In this document: positions 50,644 through 63,780 of the stretch, in pieces
How positions within the stretch are numbered: position 1 is the stretch's first letter
How the letters are laid out: each line of letters begins with the position of its first letter
Assembly (NCBI GenBank): GCA_963514095.1
Contig: OY741270.1
Coordinates: 19,070,554 to 19,134,553, forward strand
Length of the DNA: 64,000 nucleotides
Direction: 5' to 3'
From: Eutrigla gurnardus
Taxonomy: Eukaryota > Chordata > Actinopteri > Perciformes > Triglidae
Position numbers and translations under genes: made by a program
Notes under the pieces: generated by a model
Databases searched by the model: none
The model's input: the letters and a program-made list of their open reading frames with translations, nothing else
What the model was told of the DNA's origin: nothing

Positions 50644-50694
50644 ATGGTTTACTACCCGCGGGGACCTTCGGACACACCACAACTGCCGCTGTGA
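50644..50694 (+). other. Upstream ORF 3 in asap2 leader
   Basis: ATG, 15 more sense codons, TGA; ends 71 bp before the asap2 start. A minimal ATG-ACA-TAA uORF sits at 50623-50631. Confidence 0.4.
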
Positions 50695-50765
50695 ACTTTT
50701 CTGTGAAAGTGGGATTTCCAAAAAGCGCATCTTCTTCTTCTTCCTGACAGCCGAACGGATTGATT

Positions 50766-50891
50766 ATGCCGGACCAAATCACCGTTTCAGAGTTTGTGGC
50801 GGAGACGAATGAAGATTATAAATCGCCGACCGCCTCCAACTTCACCACCAGGATGTCCCACTGCAGGAATACAGTGGCTGCTCTTGAGGAG
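50766..50891 (+). CDS. asap2: ASAP2 ArfGAP, first coding exon only (partial)
   Basis: 42 codons, MPDQITVSEFVAET then NEDYKSPTAS and ending in CRNTVAALEE, followed by a GTGAGC donor. This is the N-terminus of the BAR domain of ASAP2, an Arf GTPase-activating protein with BAR, PH, ArfGAP, ankyrin and SH3 domains that controls membrane recycling and focal adhesions. The start is chosen by match to the conserved N-terminus; an in-frame upstream TTG is not needed. ASAP1 has a different beginning, and the neighbours iah1 and adam17 support asap2. Exon 2 (expected to begin like ALDVDR) was not found in the remaining 13 kb, so the gene continues beyond the window. Confidence 0.92.
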
Positions 50892-53800
50892 GTGAGCGAC
50901 TTTAGTGGGATTATCAGCACCATAAACACGAATCTGAGTCATGTTATCTTCAGTTTTTATCTTTCCATGATATTACCATGATGTTTAACTGTTTCTTTAA
51001 ACTGTTTTCTTTATTTATGTGAGCTCAGAATTGTAGGTCACCTCTATACAATTGCCCCCATTTGCACCTTTACACATCCCTCATGCCCCATATTCCCATT
51101 CTAACCAGCTCAGCCATTAAGTTTTATAACTGTACTGGATCTCTAGTGTGCCGTTGTACAGGAGCTTTATAATTATTTCTTATTGAGCAGGGATGTCAAG
51201 TCAGGCTCAAAGTCATATATCACAAATTTGCCTCAAAGGGATTTACAATCTGTCCAACATACGACTTCATCTATTTGGATGAGGAACACTCAAAGAAGAC
51301 CCTATAATGGGGACAAAAAGGAAACGTCAGGAGGATCAACAGAAGAGGGGATCCCTCTTCCAGGACAGACACACGTCCTTTGCACATGTTGATGTCAGTG
51401 TTTGAATGAGCTTGCCCTCCATGCTGTACCAAAACCAAATCCCATCCACCTTGATCGTGTGGTTGATAAATGAATGATTGACGGGTAAACAAATGAGGAA
51501 AAACACTTCAGTTGCAATCAATGCAAGTATTTTGGATCAATATGGATTCCCTCGGCGACAGCGGGAGAAATGTTTCCCCAGTTTACATCCGCATCAGTGT
51601 ACAGAGCACACTTTGTGTTGCAGGTCATCAGGAGGAAGGACACTTCCGCTTTGTTCCCTGAAAGCCCTCCGCCGCCTCCCTCCCTCCCTTGTTATAGTTT
51701 CCCTACTTTGTGTGCTGTATGGTGGAGCCTCGCCCTGCCTGCTGGTAAAAATAGAATTTCCCACATGAGCAGCTCGGTGTGTTATGTGTGTTAGTGTGTC
51801 TCCGCTGTGTTAGATGTAGATGTTAGGTGTCCTGTGATTTCACTGTGGGGAAAAGTTTGAGTTGTCAGCTGAGCAAGTCGTGACTGACAATTTTGTGTGT
51901 TGCACCTTTTTCTCTTTTACAATAAAGACAAGCAGAAAGAGAGACGGCAGGGATGTGATTAGTCGTTGTTGTCTAATGTTGGTGTTTGTGGAGCGGCCGA
52001 GCCCGGCAGACATCCACCTGCTCGGGCTGACAGGTGCTTCACTTGGGCTACGCACCGTTTCATTCAATCCTCTCCTGCCTGCTGGTTTTAAAATACCAAT
52101 TATTCTGCTATTGGGAAGGATTTCAGCGCTACTTACAGTGGAATGTGCTTTTTTTTTTGTAGAAGGAAAAAAAGTGTGGATTCAACTGTTTTTTAATTGT
52201 AGCTCAGCGGTTTGTGAGGTTCGGTTGAGAATCCAATTCAGAAACTTGGTTTTAGTGATGAGCTGCAGTTGTGACTGCTGAATCGCTGTTGCAGAGATGG
52301 CGGAGTAGCGTGTTGGTGTTTCACATTGACCTCCACACACTCAGGCTCGAGGGGGAACACTAGGCCTTATTGTTGGGACAACAACACGTCGCTCGCTTTG
52401 GTCTGTTTGACCAATTAAACACTGCAGTGGATGGGGGAACACTTCCACTTATTGTCTGCCAGCATGCCTGAAATCTCAAACACACGCACACAAACAAAAG
52501 CACATTTACATATGTATAAACACAGGCAGCCTCAAGTAGACGCTATTTTTAAAATCTACTTTTTTATATCCCTGTCTGCGTTGAATGACAATTTTGACAA
52601 ACCACCAGGAGGATGACTCTTTCATCCTCGAGTATTTCAATGGAATTGCATTGCTAGGCAACAGCTTGGCTTGCTGTTTGATTCCTGTGAGCTTGTGTGT
52701 AACACTGTAACGGGAAGTAAGCTGGGCCACATTTGGAATATTTATTACATGTGCAACTGTCAAGTGGTTGATAAGGATGCATCCATATTCTGTATATTCA
52801 CAAAGACTAAATACATTTTTTTTTTAAATCAGACGTTGCTGGTTTCAGCATTGTGCTGAGTTTCAAATATTATATATTTAAATATTCTGACCATGTCTAG
52901 AATTGTCGTGCACGAAGCGCTCACTGCTTAGCTTTTCTCCTTGAACTGACAGTTGAGGACGGGTGGATCGGAGTAGCACCCTGTTCTGTGATGCTGCGGT
53001 GCGGTGGTGTATAATTTTAGAAGACGCCCTGTTTTAAATAAATATTCTGGATAGGATAATGCTATCAATTTTTTTTTTTAAAGGTGTTTTTCAAAGTGCA
53101 ACCAGCAAGCAAATAGAGCAATAGCCAGTTTCAAACCAAAACCGATCCCCTTCCTTCAGTTCAGAAGCAGGTTGCAGAGGTCTGGTCAGCTCATTTCAAG
53201 TCCATGCCACCAGATATTTTAAATTTTCAGACTTCTAGTCTTCAGTTCCGATCAACATTACTTCGCTTGAGATTATTTATCAGACTCTGTGCTGCTCCCT
53301 CTAGAGTCTCAAAATGTTTTATACAACCTTTTCCATATGCAACAGCACTGCCTAAGAGCAGGAAACAGACTTTGAGGCGTAAAATCAGTGGAGTTTCCGT
53401 TTGAGGCAAAGCCTTACACACATGGTCACATCATCAGTGCATCCGTTTTGTTTTGACACAAGTGTACTTGTTGAGGAGGGGAATTAATTTGTTAGCTGAG
53501 GGGTGTGATTAATGTGTAAATCTGCTGTGCCATATGGCTAAATTACTGCTTTCCTTGTGGTACAAAGTACAGGCTCTTCTTGTCAACCCTGAACAAAACA
53601 AGGATACAGACCATTTACATACCTGTGACTGTGTCTAAGCACAATAACAACAAACGTGGTATAATATCAACAACCTGCCTGTTTATCAGACCCCCCATGT
53701 GTAAATAGAGTGCATCCAGTGCTCTCTAGTTCCAAATGGAGTCTGCGCTTGTTTAAAATAGCTGATGCACTTACAGCCTCATCGTCTTAAAAGACCTTTA

Positions 53801-54171
53801 AAGCTGACCTCAGGGTCCAGTTGTTTACAGGAAGCCTTTAAACACATTAACAGGAGAGACAAGCGCTCACAGGTATTATGTAAATGTTGTGTAATTACTC
53901 CTTTCTCAACTTAATTGCATCTGACACAACCATAATTAGACTAGTAGTTTTAAATAGCTAGCTATTAAGAGACCATATTGTGAGTGTGTGTGTGTGTGTG
54001 CTTGTGTGTGCTTGTGTGTATAAAACCACAGCAATAAAAACCTGTTTATCCAGTAAGAGGATGTCTGGCTTTGTGTCATGACCCCCGCTGTGCTCCTGTG
54101 AAACGTGGCTCTTCTTCCTCTACACTTGTGTTGACTTTCCTCTGGCAAGTCGGGCTGCCGCTACCAATTAC

Positions 54172-54372
54172 CTTAATTGTTGATCAATCTCCCGATTATT
54201 TTCTCAATCAATTAGTTGTTTGGGCTATAAAATGGTGAAAAAAAACAAGATGAATTCCTTTTAAATGCATCTTTTTGTCCACAACGCCAAGATCTGCAGC
54301 AGAGGAGTAAATACTTATAGTAAGAAGCTGTCATCAGAGATATTTGTTTTATAAGTGACATTGACAAAACAC
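54172..54372 (-). repeat. Teleost interspersed repeat, minus copy
   Basis: Blocks such as CGATTATTTTCTCAATCAAT, GTTTGGGCTATAAAATG, TTTTTGTCCACAACGCCAAG and CAGAGGAGTAAA are in the order of an abundant fish repeat whose ends read AGAGCTGCAA. Divergence is moderate. Confidence 0.65.
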
Positions 54373-57300
54373 AATGCAGAATTTCAGAATACACAAGTTG
54401 TCTAACATTTCACGAGACAAACCACTATAACACCGGGCCTGTGTCCTCAGGTTTTTGTGTTAAAAACGTGACCTCACAAGTTCCATTTGAAGGATGCATC
54501 GACCCCGAGGGCTGAGTGGAGCTCTGTGTTCAGTATCGATCTTGATGAAAATGCCTCGGGGTTTTCGTCTCACCCAAGAAAAACTCAGAAAACTGGCACG
54601 CAATAGAGTCGTCTCCTTGAACAAATCTCAAGTGCATCCACTTCATGAATACAAGGACATTTGTGTCATGTCATAGCGCCGCACTTACGGATCACTGAGC
54701 AGTTGTGACATGGCGTTAAAAGCTTCATCGTTGCATTCATTCTCTGGCAGAGTGGATCAGTTATTGGGATCCCTGCGTATTACATCACCAGCCCTCGGAC
54801 GGAATACAATGAGTATGAAACGGATCTGACTGATACGGTAGAGTGCAGATGATTGCCGAGTATTATGGCTTGTGGCTGCAGAACAACCATGACAACTCCA
54901 CATTCAAGACAAGCTTTTGTAACGCCAGCTTTAGCCCTTTGATCAGTCTGTCGGCTGCGTTTAGTTCCTCAGACAGAGTCGTAATGTGTTTCATTACATT
55001 ACATCTTCTTTGTCATTTACTTTGCTTGAAGGAAAATTGCATTCTTGTTGTTCCGTCTCGGACATCCCCTGCTATTGTTGCATAAATACAAATACGTCCC
55101 CTTATTTGTCTGGCACTCGTGGCCCATAAGCAAAGTTCTGCACTTGATGTTCTCAGCATGTCTATCTCTTCAGCCCTGCGTGTTTACTTAATGTTTATTT
55201 TTAGTACATCACATCAACCGATACCACATACCACAGCATTCATAAACTAAGCTAGTTTTCAAGACTCATGCTGAGATGGGCTTTTGAAAAAATACACATG
55301 GCTTACTAGAAAAACATACAGCCAAAACAATACTAATTACCTTCATGAAACACAACTGATCACATGTGTCTTTATAATCAGTTTAACTTGAGTTTCAAAT
55401 GGTCATGATACCTCTTGAGTTCTCTTCCCTTTGTGGACATCCTTTCAAAAGGAGAAAGATTTCTCTTCAACTTGGGTGTTTTGGAGAAACGACTTGATTA
55501 TTGTAGAAGCTGTTGGATTCCTGTGCCTCAATGAGCCCAATAGCCATCAACAATACTGCACTAACTGTAGGAACTACAGAGAGACCCCTAAAGCAGAGCT
55601 GCTATAGCCTCCCTTCTATAGTGCCAGAAACCCACCCACCCTGTAGACCTCTCCCTCTCTCCCATATCACTGCGTCCAGTTTATTCATTTTTTCGCCCAT
55701 GAATGTGGTTATTTATAGCCCACTCGGCTTTCCATGGGTCGTTACTAGTGTCGATGGGGGTTGAGGGTGACTCAGTCCCTCAAGGATGGCGTCATTGGTC
55801 TTCCATCTAGCTATTTCATCCAAAAGAGGTCCATCACACTGGCATGTCAGCTACGGACTAGTATGAGATACTGCCTTGCTGCTTAAATTTGTCGAGAGGT
55901 TAGAAGGCAGTACCTCTGGGAATAGCAGCAGTATTTGCAGCATCATAGACGGTCCTGATGTACAACAAGGCAATGGGGCTAATAAATTAGTGACTAGATT
56001 CTCAATGAACTTGAGTGTTTAAAAGGGATTTTGAGTTCCTGCTGTGAGCATCTTTTGTCTCTCATCTCTTTATAGCACCTCTAAGCTTAATCTCGGGCTG
56101 CCGGTTGTTTTGGTAACGTGCTTAAACTTGACACGAACCCGTAGCCTACTCTGGTTCATTAACTACATCACTGCAAAATCAAGGGACAGCCGCTGTAGTG
56201 TGAGGTGAAGGGAGGAGACGGAATTGATCCTGCCTAAAATCCCATTTCAATTATAGGAAGCATTAAGCTTCTTAACGTGGTACACTGAAGACTGGCCAGA
56301 GTGGCTGGGGGTTTGGACTGTTCACTTGGGCCGGACTGCACATTTAGGCCATGTGTGCGTTAGAGCTTGTAGATCCATCTGTGTGCGTCTAAAGCTATTA
56401 AATGTGGATTGTCCCTGCGTCGATAATCTTACTGTCTGGAGCCTTGTTAAAACTTTCCTCCAGGCCACCTGTTGCAGGGGGGACAGCTGTTGTCCCAAGC
56501 TAGCCAGTCCACAGCCGTTCCTGCCAAACTTGCCCTGAAAATGGGGGGGAAGGAATCGGGGCAGAATAAGGCCAAGTCCTTACCTTGGCTAGGGAACTCC
56601 TCCAGTATCAACACAAGCTGGCAGACTGACACACAGAGAAGACTTATGAGAGCACATTCGCCTTCAGGTGTTAACACATCAGCCAAAAATGGTTGTGCTC
56701 TAAATATAGTTTGGAAATGATCCCAAACAGGTAATGTGGGAGCGCAAGCTCTGGAACCTCATTTGTGTTATCCATACTCATGATGCCTGCTGTATGAGCT
56801 GAGCTTACTTCGCTAGCTGGCTTTGGTTAACAGTCAACTTGATTTATTAAAACACCTTCTGATTCTATATTGTGTGCATGCCATTAGCTGTACAGTGATT
56901 GGTCTGAATTAGATTGATTAGATAGAAATGCTTTGGTTCAGAAGGTTCAAATAAACATGAACATGTTGTGTTCTGAACTCATATTTTGTACCAAACGGTT
57001 CGGGAGGAATACATGTACCACAATGCCCGGAGTCTGGGATTCTAACTCCAAACACCAAACATTGGTTATAGCAAAGGCCTTTTCATCCTCTATGAGGGAC
57101 CTCAGTGTTTCCAAGGGGGTCTTTGTTTGAAATGAGAGGCGTCTCTCGAGCCTCCAGGGCCGGGTGGGTCTGTGTTATCACCCAGAGACAGGCTCTGACC
57201 CGGCCCTCATTATGATGCAGCAGCTCTCCCCATGGGTCTACCAGGGGCGAAGGTCACAGTCCTGTCCCAGTCGATTCAAAGCCATGATCTCTCTTATCCC

Positions 57301-58268
57301 TGATGGGCTTTGACTGTTTTAATGTGATTTTACTCACCGTCTATCCTCATTGAGGGCAGACGGCGGGAGTGAATTTATAACCGTGGTTGTGCGGAGCCCA
57401 CTGGCCATCGGCGGTCCTGGAAGATGAGTTTAATTTAGAGGAGGACACTCTCAGGTCAGCACGGTGGAGGGCATCGAGGTGAAAGGCGAGACTGGCCGCT
57501 CTCCGTCCGAGACGGAGGTTAGGGGGTTGGACACTAAGGATACTGGGGGTAAATGGGAACTTTCAGCTCATCTCATCCATCAGAGCGTCCTGGCCCAGAT
57601 TGTCTGAGGCGGCTCCTGTCGACGGCTATTGTTCCCTGACCGGCCCTGCCTCTTCATTAATGAACTCCAACATTGATTTGTAGTCCTGGCCACTCAGATC
57701 TGCTTGGGGCCAGGGTTGGGTGGGAGGGGTGGATCCTCACAGTTGTGTTGTGCTGCTGTCACTTTCACTCAGGGGACAGACCGACACTACTACTTCTCTT
57801 TGGGGAGAATGTTTTGAACTCTTTGAAGGCTCTCTTTAGGGATTCTTTAGACTGATTACTTTTGACTCGGCTGGGACGAAACTAAATCAGTTATATGATG
57901 CTGCAAAAAGGTGAATTTGAGAAAAACACACTTTGCTCATTATAATTTAGATGTTTTTGACTGATTTATTTTATATTCTAAATAGTCTGATAATTACAGT
58001 TGGTACCAGTATTAGACATTGCTCCGATCTTGCCTAAAATGATTGGAAGAGCTGTATGGCCAGAAAGACTTTAATATATGAAATTAAACCAGCTCTCTTT
58101 TTTACACATACATCAATTTATCTTTCTTTGCAAGTCAAATATGAAGAGACCTTTTGGTGAGGTTGTCTCGGTTTACAACGGGGGAATCGCTTTTCGTGTT
58201 TAAAGTTCAAAGGGACCTTGAAATGAAGTCTTTTATTTGTGTGACTGAAGTAAGGACTCAAACTGACA

Positions 58269-58272
<4 letters not shown>

Positions 58273-58355
<83 letters not shown>
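58273..58355. repeat. (CA)n microsatellite
   Basis: About 41 CA units in asap2 intron 1. Confidence 0.97.
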
Positions 58356-58357
<2 letters not shown>

Positions 58358-59409
58358 ATACACACAATCACAGAAGCACTCTTTGTAGTGTTTAACTGCA
58401 GCGCTTTCCAGGAGAAAACGGGTCATTTTCCCTCTTTCTCTCTCAGGCATCATGACACTCAACAGAGCTGTGCAGTAACTGTTGGACACTTTGCCTCTGA
58501 CGTTACTGCTTTGACACCATGAGGTTGACGTGTACTTCTGTGTGAAAAGAGCAAAAGAGAGACTCCGAGGTGAAGTCAGGAGGTTCTCCCCCCCCTGTAA
58601 AAACGCAGCACATTTGGTCCTTATTGCCCAGCCCCTCCTTCCAACTTGGTTTTTAACAGTCTCCTGCTCGTTTACAAACTCCATTAAAGACTCCCCTCAA
58701 AGTCGGGGAGACCATTTTAAGAGGTTTTAAAATAGGCGTCAGACTCTCCACTGTGATTTTTATCCATTGTGTATCAGGGCCTAACACATGTGTAACCCTA
58801 GTTGTTTTTGTTTGTTTTTTAAAGGTGGTTGGATAAACACAGGCAGTGAGAAAATGCTAATCTTCAAATTAGAACAATTACAAGTGCAAGATTAAGTAAA
58901 TTTTAAACTTTGGTTAATAACAGGTCAGGGTCATCAGACGAGACGCACCAAAAAAAAACGTTGCTGCTCTAGTTTCAACACCAGCTGTCTGGGAAAACCA
59001 AATGTAAACAGAAGTTTATCTCTCCTGGTAAAACCACCTGACCAGCGCTTCAGCGGTTAACATGAAAGTTTGTTTTGTCTCAACACTTTCAGCCCTACAG
59101 TCGATGTTGTCATCCCAGTGTGACTTCTGGCAGCTCGCGGTCAAGGCTCTGGTCCAACAGTGGTCTTTGTGGTGCTCACTAAGGAGTGTTAAGGCGTCCC
59201 GGTGCTAAAATGCCAGAAGGCTTGTTAAATGTTTGAATAATTTGCAGCCAGGCAGAAAAAAATCCACTCATTTGTAGTCAATCTTGGAGTCTCAGAAAGC
59301 ACATTTCCATATCGGTGCATGTGTGTGTTAATGAGCTTGTGTCGGATAGTCTTATGATGGAGTAAAACGTCCCTTCCCCCCTTTCCTTTCACCCTGACCC
59401 ACGCTCCCG

Positions 59410-59448
59410 CTGAAGCCTGCATGCTGGAGTTTTCCATGCAGGCTTCAG
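59410..59448. repeat. Perfect short hairpin
   Basis: CTGAAGCCTGCATG (59410-59423) pairs exactly with CATGCAGGCTTCAG (59435-59448) across an 11-base loop. No T tract follows, so it is not a polymerase III terminator. Confidence 0.8.
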
Positions 59449-61350
59449 GCTGACTACACACATCTCAGCTGTCTGAGAGAACAGAGAAACCCCGCAACCA
59501 TGTCCTGTTAGCGGTCGGCTGGATGGAGCCCGCTTCTATCCCAATATTGACTTTACTTACTCAGCAAAGCATGGAGAAATGTTGTGAATGAAACGCTGAA
59601 AAGGGTGTTTTCAGGTGGAGATTTTCTCACAGTGGGTTTGTAGTTCTGGGTCCATTGGATGGACTTTGACCTCGTTAAGAGTCGCTCTGAAAGTGGTGCT
59701 AAGCACACAACTCTAAAAGCCGAACAGAAGAAGTTACAGTGAACATCTTGAGTCCTCTCTGATGCCTCCAGGGTTGAACTGTATATCAGACATATGTTTT
59801 GAATGAGTCACAGCGTTTGCTCTGTGGATGTTGAGGTAGAGAGAGAGAGAGAGTGCCCTTCCTGTGTTTACCCTCACTGTGCCACATGTGGAGCCGTGTG
59901 TCTGGCTGAGTACTGGCCAGTAGTATATACAGCACCAGGAGGCCACTTTAAAGCCACACCTGCATACAAGCTGACGTGTCGGTCTCATTCTGTAGTTCAG
60001 TGGACAGAGATTGCCTGGTGTTTTATTATTTTATTTTATTTTTTTATCTTTCTACAGGAAAATTCTCCATAGAGCATCAGCTGATTGTCTGTATTTATGA
60101 CTATTGAAAATCATACCGTCAGGATTTCAGAACATCCTAGATATTATACATATTGTAACACGGTAATACTGCCCAAGCCTAACATGGACCCTTACGTTGT
60201 TGTTGAAAGGTGCGACACAAATATTATATTAAAGCACACAAAGAATACTTGAAAAACCCTTTTTTCTTCTTCTTCTGGGTAGAACCTCAGCGCTTCAGAA
60301 ACATCCCATTTGGAATCCTTATTTCTAAGAGTGAAGTTATTAATCTGAATATTGATCAAAGAGGCAAACGGATTAGAAAAGTCTCGCTGAGAGATCCCCT
60401 TTCACTTTTTTGCTGCTTCTCCGAACGGCGTGAGCCGACGTCACTGCCGTTGTGAAATAAATATGATTAATGTGATGTCAATGCCTTGCCTGTGATTTTC
60501 ACATCAAAACCGAGGGCTTGTCATTTATGTTTCTACTCGGTGAGAGTGTGTGTGTGAGTCATAAAATAACTTTCTCGCCCCTTAAAGACACTCGTAAATG
60601 TTTAAGTAGTTTTCTTTGAGGAGTGAAGTTTGTTCGGGTTTGATCGTGTGGCACCTTCATAAAACCTGGATTACATCACAGATACTGTATCCCCACATGG
60701 ACCAAATAGATGAGATAACTGAATCCCAGGCTGCAGCCTTCTTATTGCCTGATATCCACAGTATGCGGCCTGTTTTCTCGCATGACTGTCGAGGGGTAAA
60801 AGACTAGGTTATGGTTACCGTACAAGCTATAAAAAGACTGTGTGTCAGCTTTATAAACGTGTGGTGATGACGATAGTAATACTACAGACGGGAGGATTGC
60901 TTGGGTTGTGTTTTGTTAAAATCGTGTGTGTGTGTGTCATGGTGATAGGGTTTCTGAGAAAAGTGGGACAGCGTCTTGCCAAGCAGACATACTGTCATCA
61001 GCAGATAGTTAGTCGGCAGGAACAATGGGGCTGGCTCTCTTGTCTTGTCTGTCAGTCACTCCAGCATGCAATCATCCAGGAATGTCTTTCTTCCTCACAC
61101 GGCGGAGGAGGACGTGGAGAGCACTACGAGCTGGACGCTTCCTTTTATTTTCCTGTGAAGTCAGTTTACAGCTTACATGTGTTGAAATACTTAGAAATAG
61201 CCTTTTGTCATTGAGGAAGACCAGATTGTGGTTTTATTTAAGGGATCAAATTAAAATGTATACATAATTCATGCTGTGAAGACCTCTAACGGACACAAAC
61301 ACGTCCCTTTTATTTCTTTCTTTTTCACATGACTTTCCTTTTTTCACACT

Positions 61351-61530
61351 AGAGCTGCAATGATTATTTGATTAGCTGAAAAATAGGAAGTATCATTTTT
61401 GTTAACTGCTATATTGCATTTCAAAAATAAGCATTTTGAAGACCACCTGGGACTCTGAGAACTTTTGATGTTTCACTATTTTCTGATTTTGTTATAGACC
61501 AAATCATTCATTCATTAATCATTTTAGGGA
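61351..61530 (+). repeat. Teleost interspersed repeat, plus copy with deletion
   Basis: Starts AGAGCTGCAATGATTATTTG and carries the TTTGAAGACCACCTGGGACT, TTTCACTATTTTCTGATTTT and ATAGACCAAATCATT blocks of the same family as 54172-54372, in opposite orientation. The centre is deleted. Confidence 0.65.
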
Positions 61531-62805
61531 GAAGTCATGCAATACAACTTTTCCCACCTCATTTGGTATCCATAATTAGCCTCGCATTCCTCTTGGCTGT
61601 AGCTGTATGAAGGGACGTCAATGTTTCATGTGAACAACTCAGAAAGGGGGCAATTGACTTATTGACCTTTTTTGGTGATTTCCCCTTCTTGTTTTGGATT
61701 CAAAGACCTTGACAAATGCCCGACAGAGCACGTTGGTTTAATTTGCTCTGGTGTCGGTCCTCATAGCTGAACTATGTGCTTACCCAGCTGAGTCTTACCT
61801 TGTGACAGCAGTCATAAATGTTACTTTATACAGAAATTAGTTGGGCCTCTGCATTCTGTTGTTATGAATCTCATGTTGTACTCTTTTTCTTTACTCATTC
61901 TTATTATTATTACACTTATCATATTCAATATTCTCATTCAGCATGACCAAACTACTATATTCTCAGGATAGAAAGATTGTCTCAGGATGTAAGTTCATAC
62001 TGTAATCTATCTGAGCACCCTCAACATGAATTAGTCTCCAGTATCTTCATTCTGAGACACACATTAGATATTATCCATCTGTACTGTGTTGCTGATGGAG
62101 ATCTGTAACCTGACACACGCTACTCTGCTATTCAGGAAATGCATGTCCATAAGTGACCCAGCAGTGTGGCGTGAGTCCCTGTAGATTGGCAGATGGCACC
62201 TGATTGTAATCGCAGGGATGATGGCGATGATGATGATGTCATGCATTAATACGAGGATTAATTCAATTCAGTTTGCAGGTTGCTTCTCCTGCTTTGTCAG
62301 CGGCAGGAAGGGAGAAAAGAGCCGCTCCGGTTAGTTTACTCTGAGCTGCTATCGGGAAAATGCTGACACTGCAGTAGCGTCATGTGAAGTGTGCTTGTGA
62401 AGCGGCTCCAGGCTCAGAGGCTGGGTCTATTGTGTGAGGATTCAGCTCTGATCCCGCGCTGTTGAAGCGCTACAGGGCAGTGGAATTCCCCTCTCGCTGC
62501 GAATAGTTTTTTTTGGGGGGGTTAAAAATATTGGAGCGCTACGGCAAAAGAGCTAGCACATTGGGTGGCCTGGTGCTTAGAGCAGAGTCGCTCTGCTCGA
62601 CCCTGGAGGGTCCATCGGAGTGGAAATGTGTGAAAGTGATTGAGGAGTCCTGTGTGTGTGCGTGTACATGTGAGGCTGTGACTGATTTAGGGCAGTGTGT
62701 TTGTTGTGGTCAGCGGGGTTTGGTTTATGTCTGTCCCCCACTTGTCTCGCCCCTCTTCCCCCGTCAGACCACTCTGTGCAGATTGAAAGGGTCTGCTGGA
62801 GCGTG

Positions 62806-62994
<189 letters not shown>

Positions 62995-63765
62995 CTTCTT
63001 CGACTGGTCAAATTGATTCACAGGCTGATTACTGATGTTATGTGGAGGTCAACCAGGGGTTTAGATAGACCAATGTGCCAGAAGACCGTTGTAGTCACTA
63101 TAACAAAGTGTTGATAGCTTTACCTTTTTAATACTGGCAGGAAATGATGTGTACCAATGGATGTCGAACTGTGACCTTGAAAAGCCAAGTAAACAAAAAG
63201 TAACGCAGAATAAATTATACTGTTTTAATATTCCAAGATCTGCAGGGATCTGTTTCACCACCATCTGCTTTTGTGTTTGTAGTTTTTACAGCTGTTATTA
63301 GCTTCTCTGTTTCCTTTGTGCATTGCATTGTGGGACACTCTAAAATCAAGCAGATTAAGTTCATACTGAGTTTTTTAATGTACTTAATTCTTGTCATCAC
63401 ACTCCAAGCCTGCTTAGAATTAGTAGCCCATAGAATCAGGATACAGCAATGGTTTGACTCTGAAAGCTGCAAACGTTTACATCTTATCTGATGGTGTAAT
63501 GAGATTTTTGAAGACTCGGATAACATTAAGACATGCTCTGGTTTAAGAAAAGCCTGCTTCATGTTAACACAGTTCAACACACTCATAATTCGGGAGATTT
63601 TCCCAGAATAACTTGATACATGAGTAACTCATGATTATATTATGAGGTTAAATTGAGGTTATCTGAATGGAAACCGACCAACGAAGAAGCATTGCACACA
63701 GGCAGCAACCTCTGGCTCTGGAAAGTGAAGGCAATGTGGAAAGAAATGTGCATTCTTTTTAATAG

Positions 63766-63780
63766 CCAACAGGGGGCGAC
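63766..63780 (+). promoter_or_regulatory. CTCF-like motif
   Basis: CCAACAGGGGGCGAC matches the CTCF core with one substitution. Motif only. Confidence 0.3.

Larger units (their letters stand above)
50240..50765 (+). promoter_or_regulatory. asap2: asap2 promoter and 5' leader
   Basis: CpG-rich, GC-rich block in an otherwise AT-rich region. Two inverted CCAAT boxes (ATTGG at 50253 and 50285) are 32 bp apart, a spacing typical for paired NF-Y sites. No TATA box is seen. The leader downstream contains at least three upstream ATGs with short ORFs. Transcription start probably lies between about 50300 and 50400; this is inference. Confidence 0.55.

Noticed and set aside
50327..50782. 151-codon antisense ORF over the asap2 promoter
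   Set aside because: CpG-rich sequence with few stops; it is the shadow of the asap2 leader and first exon.
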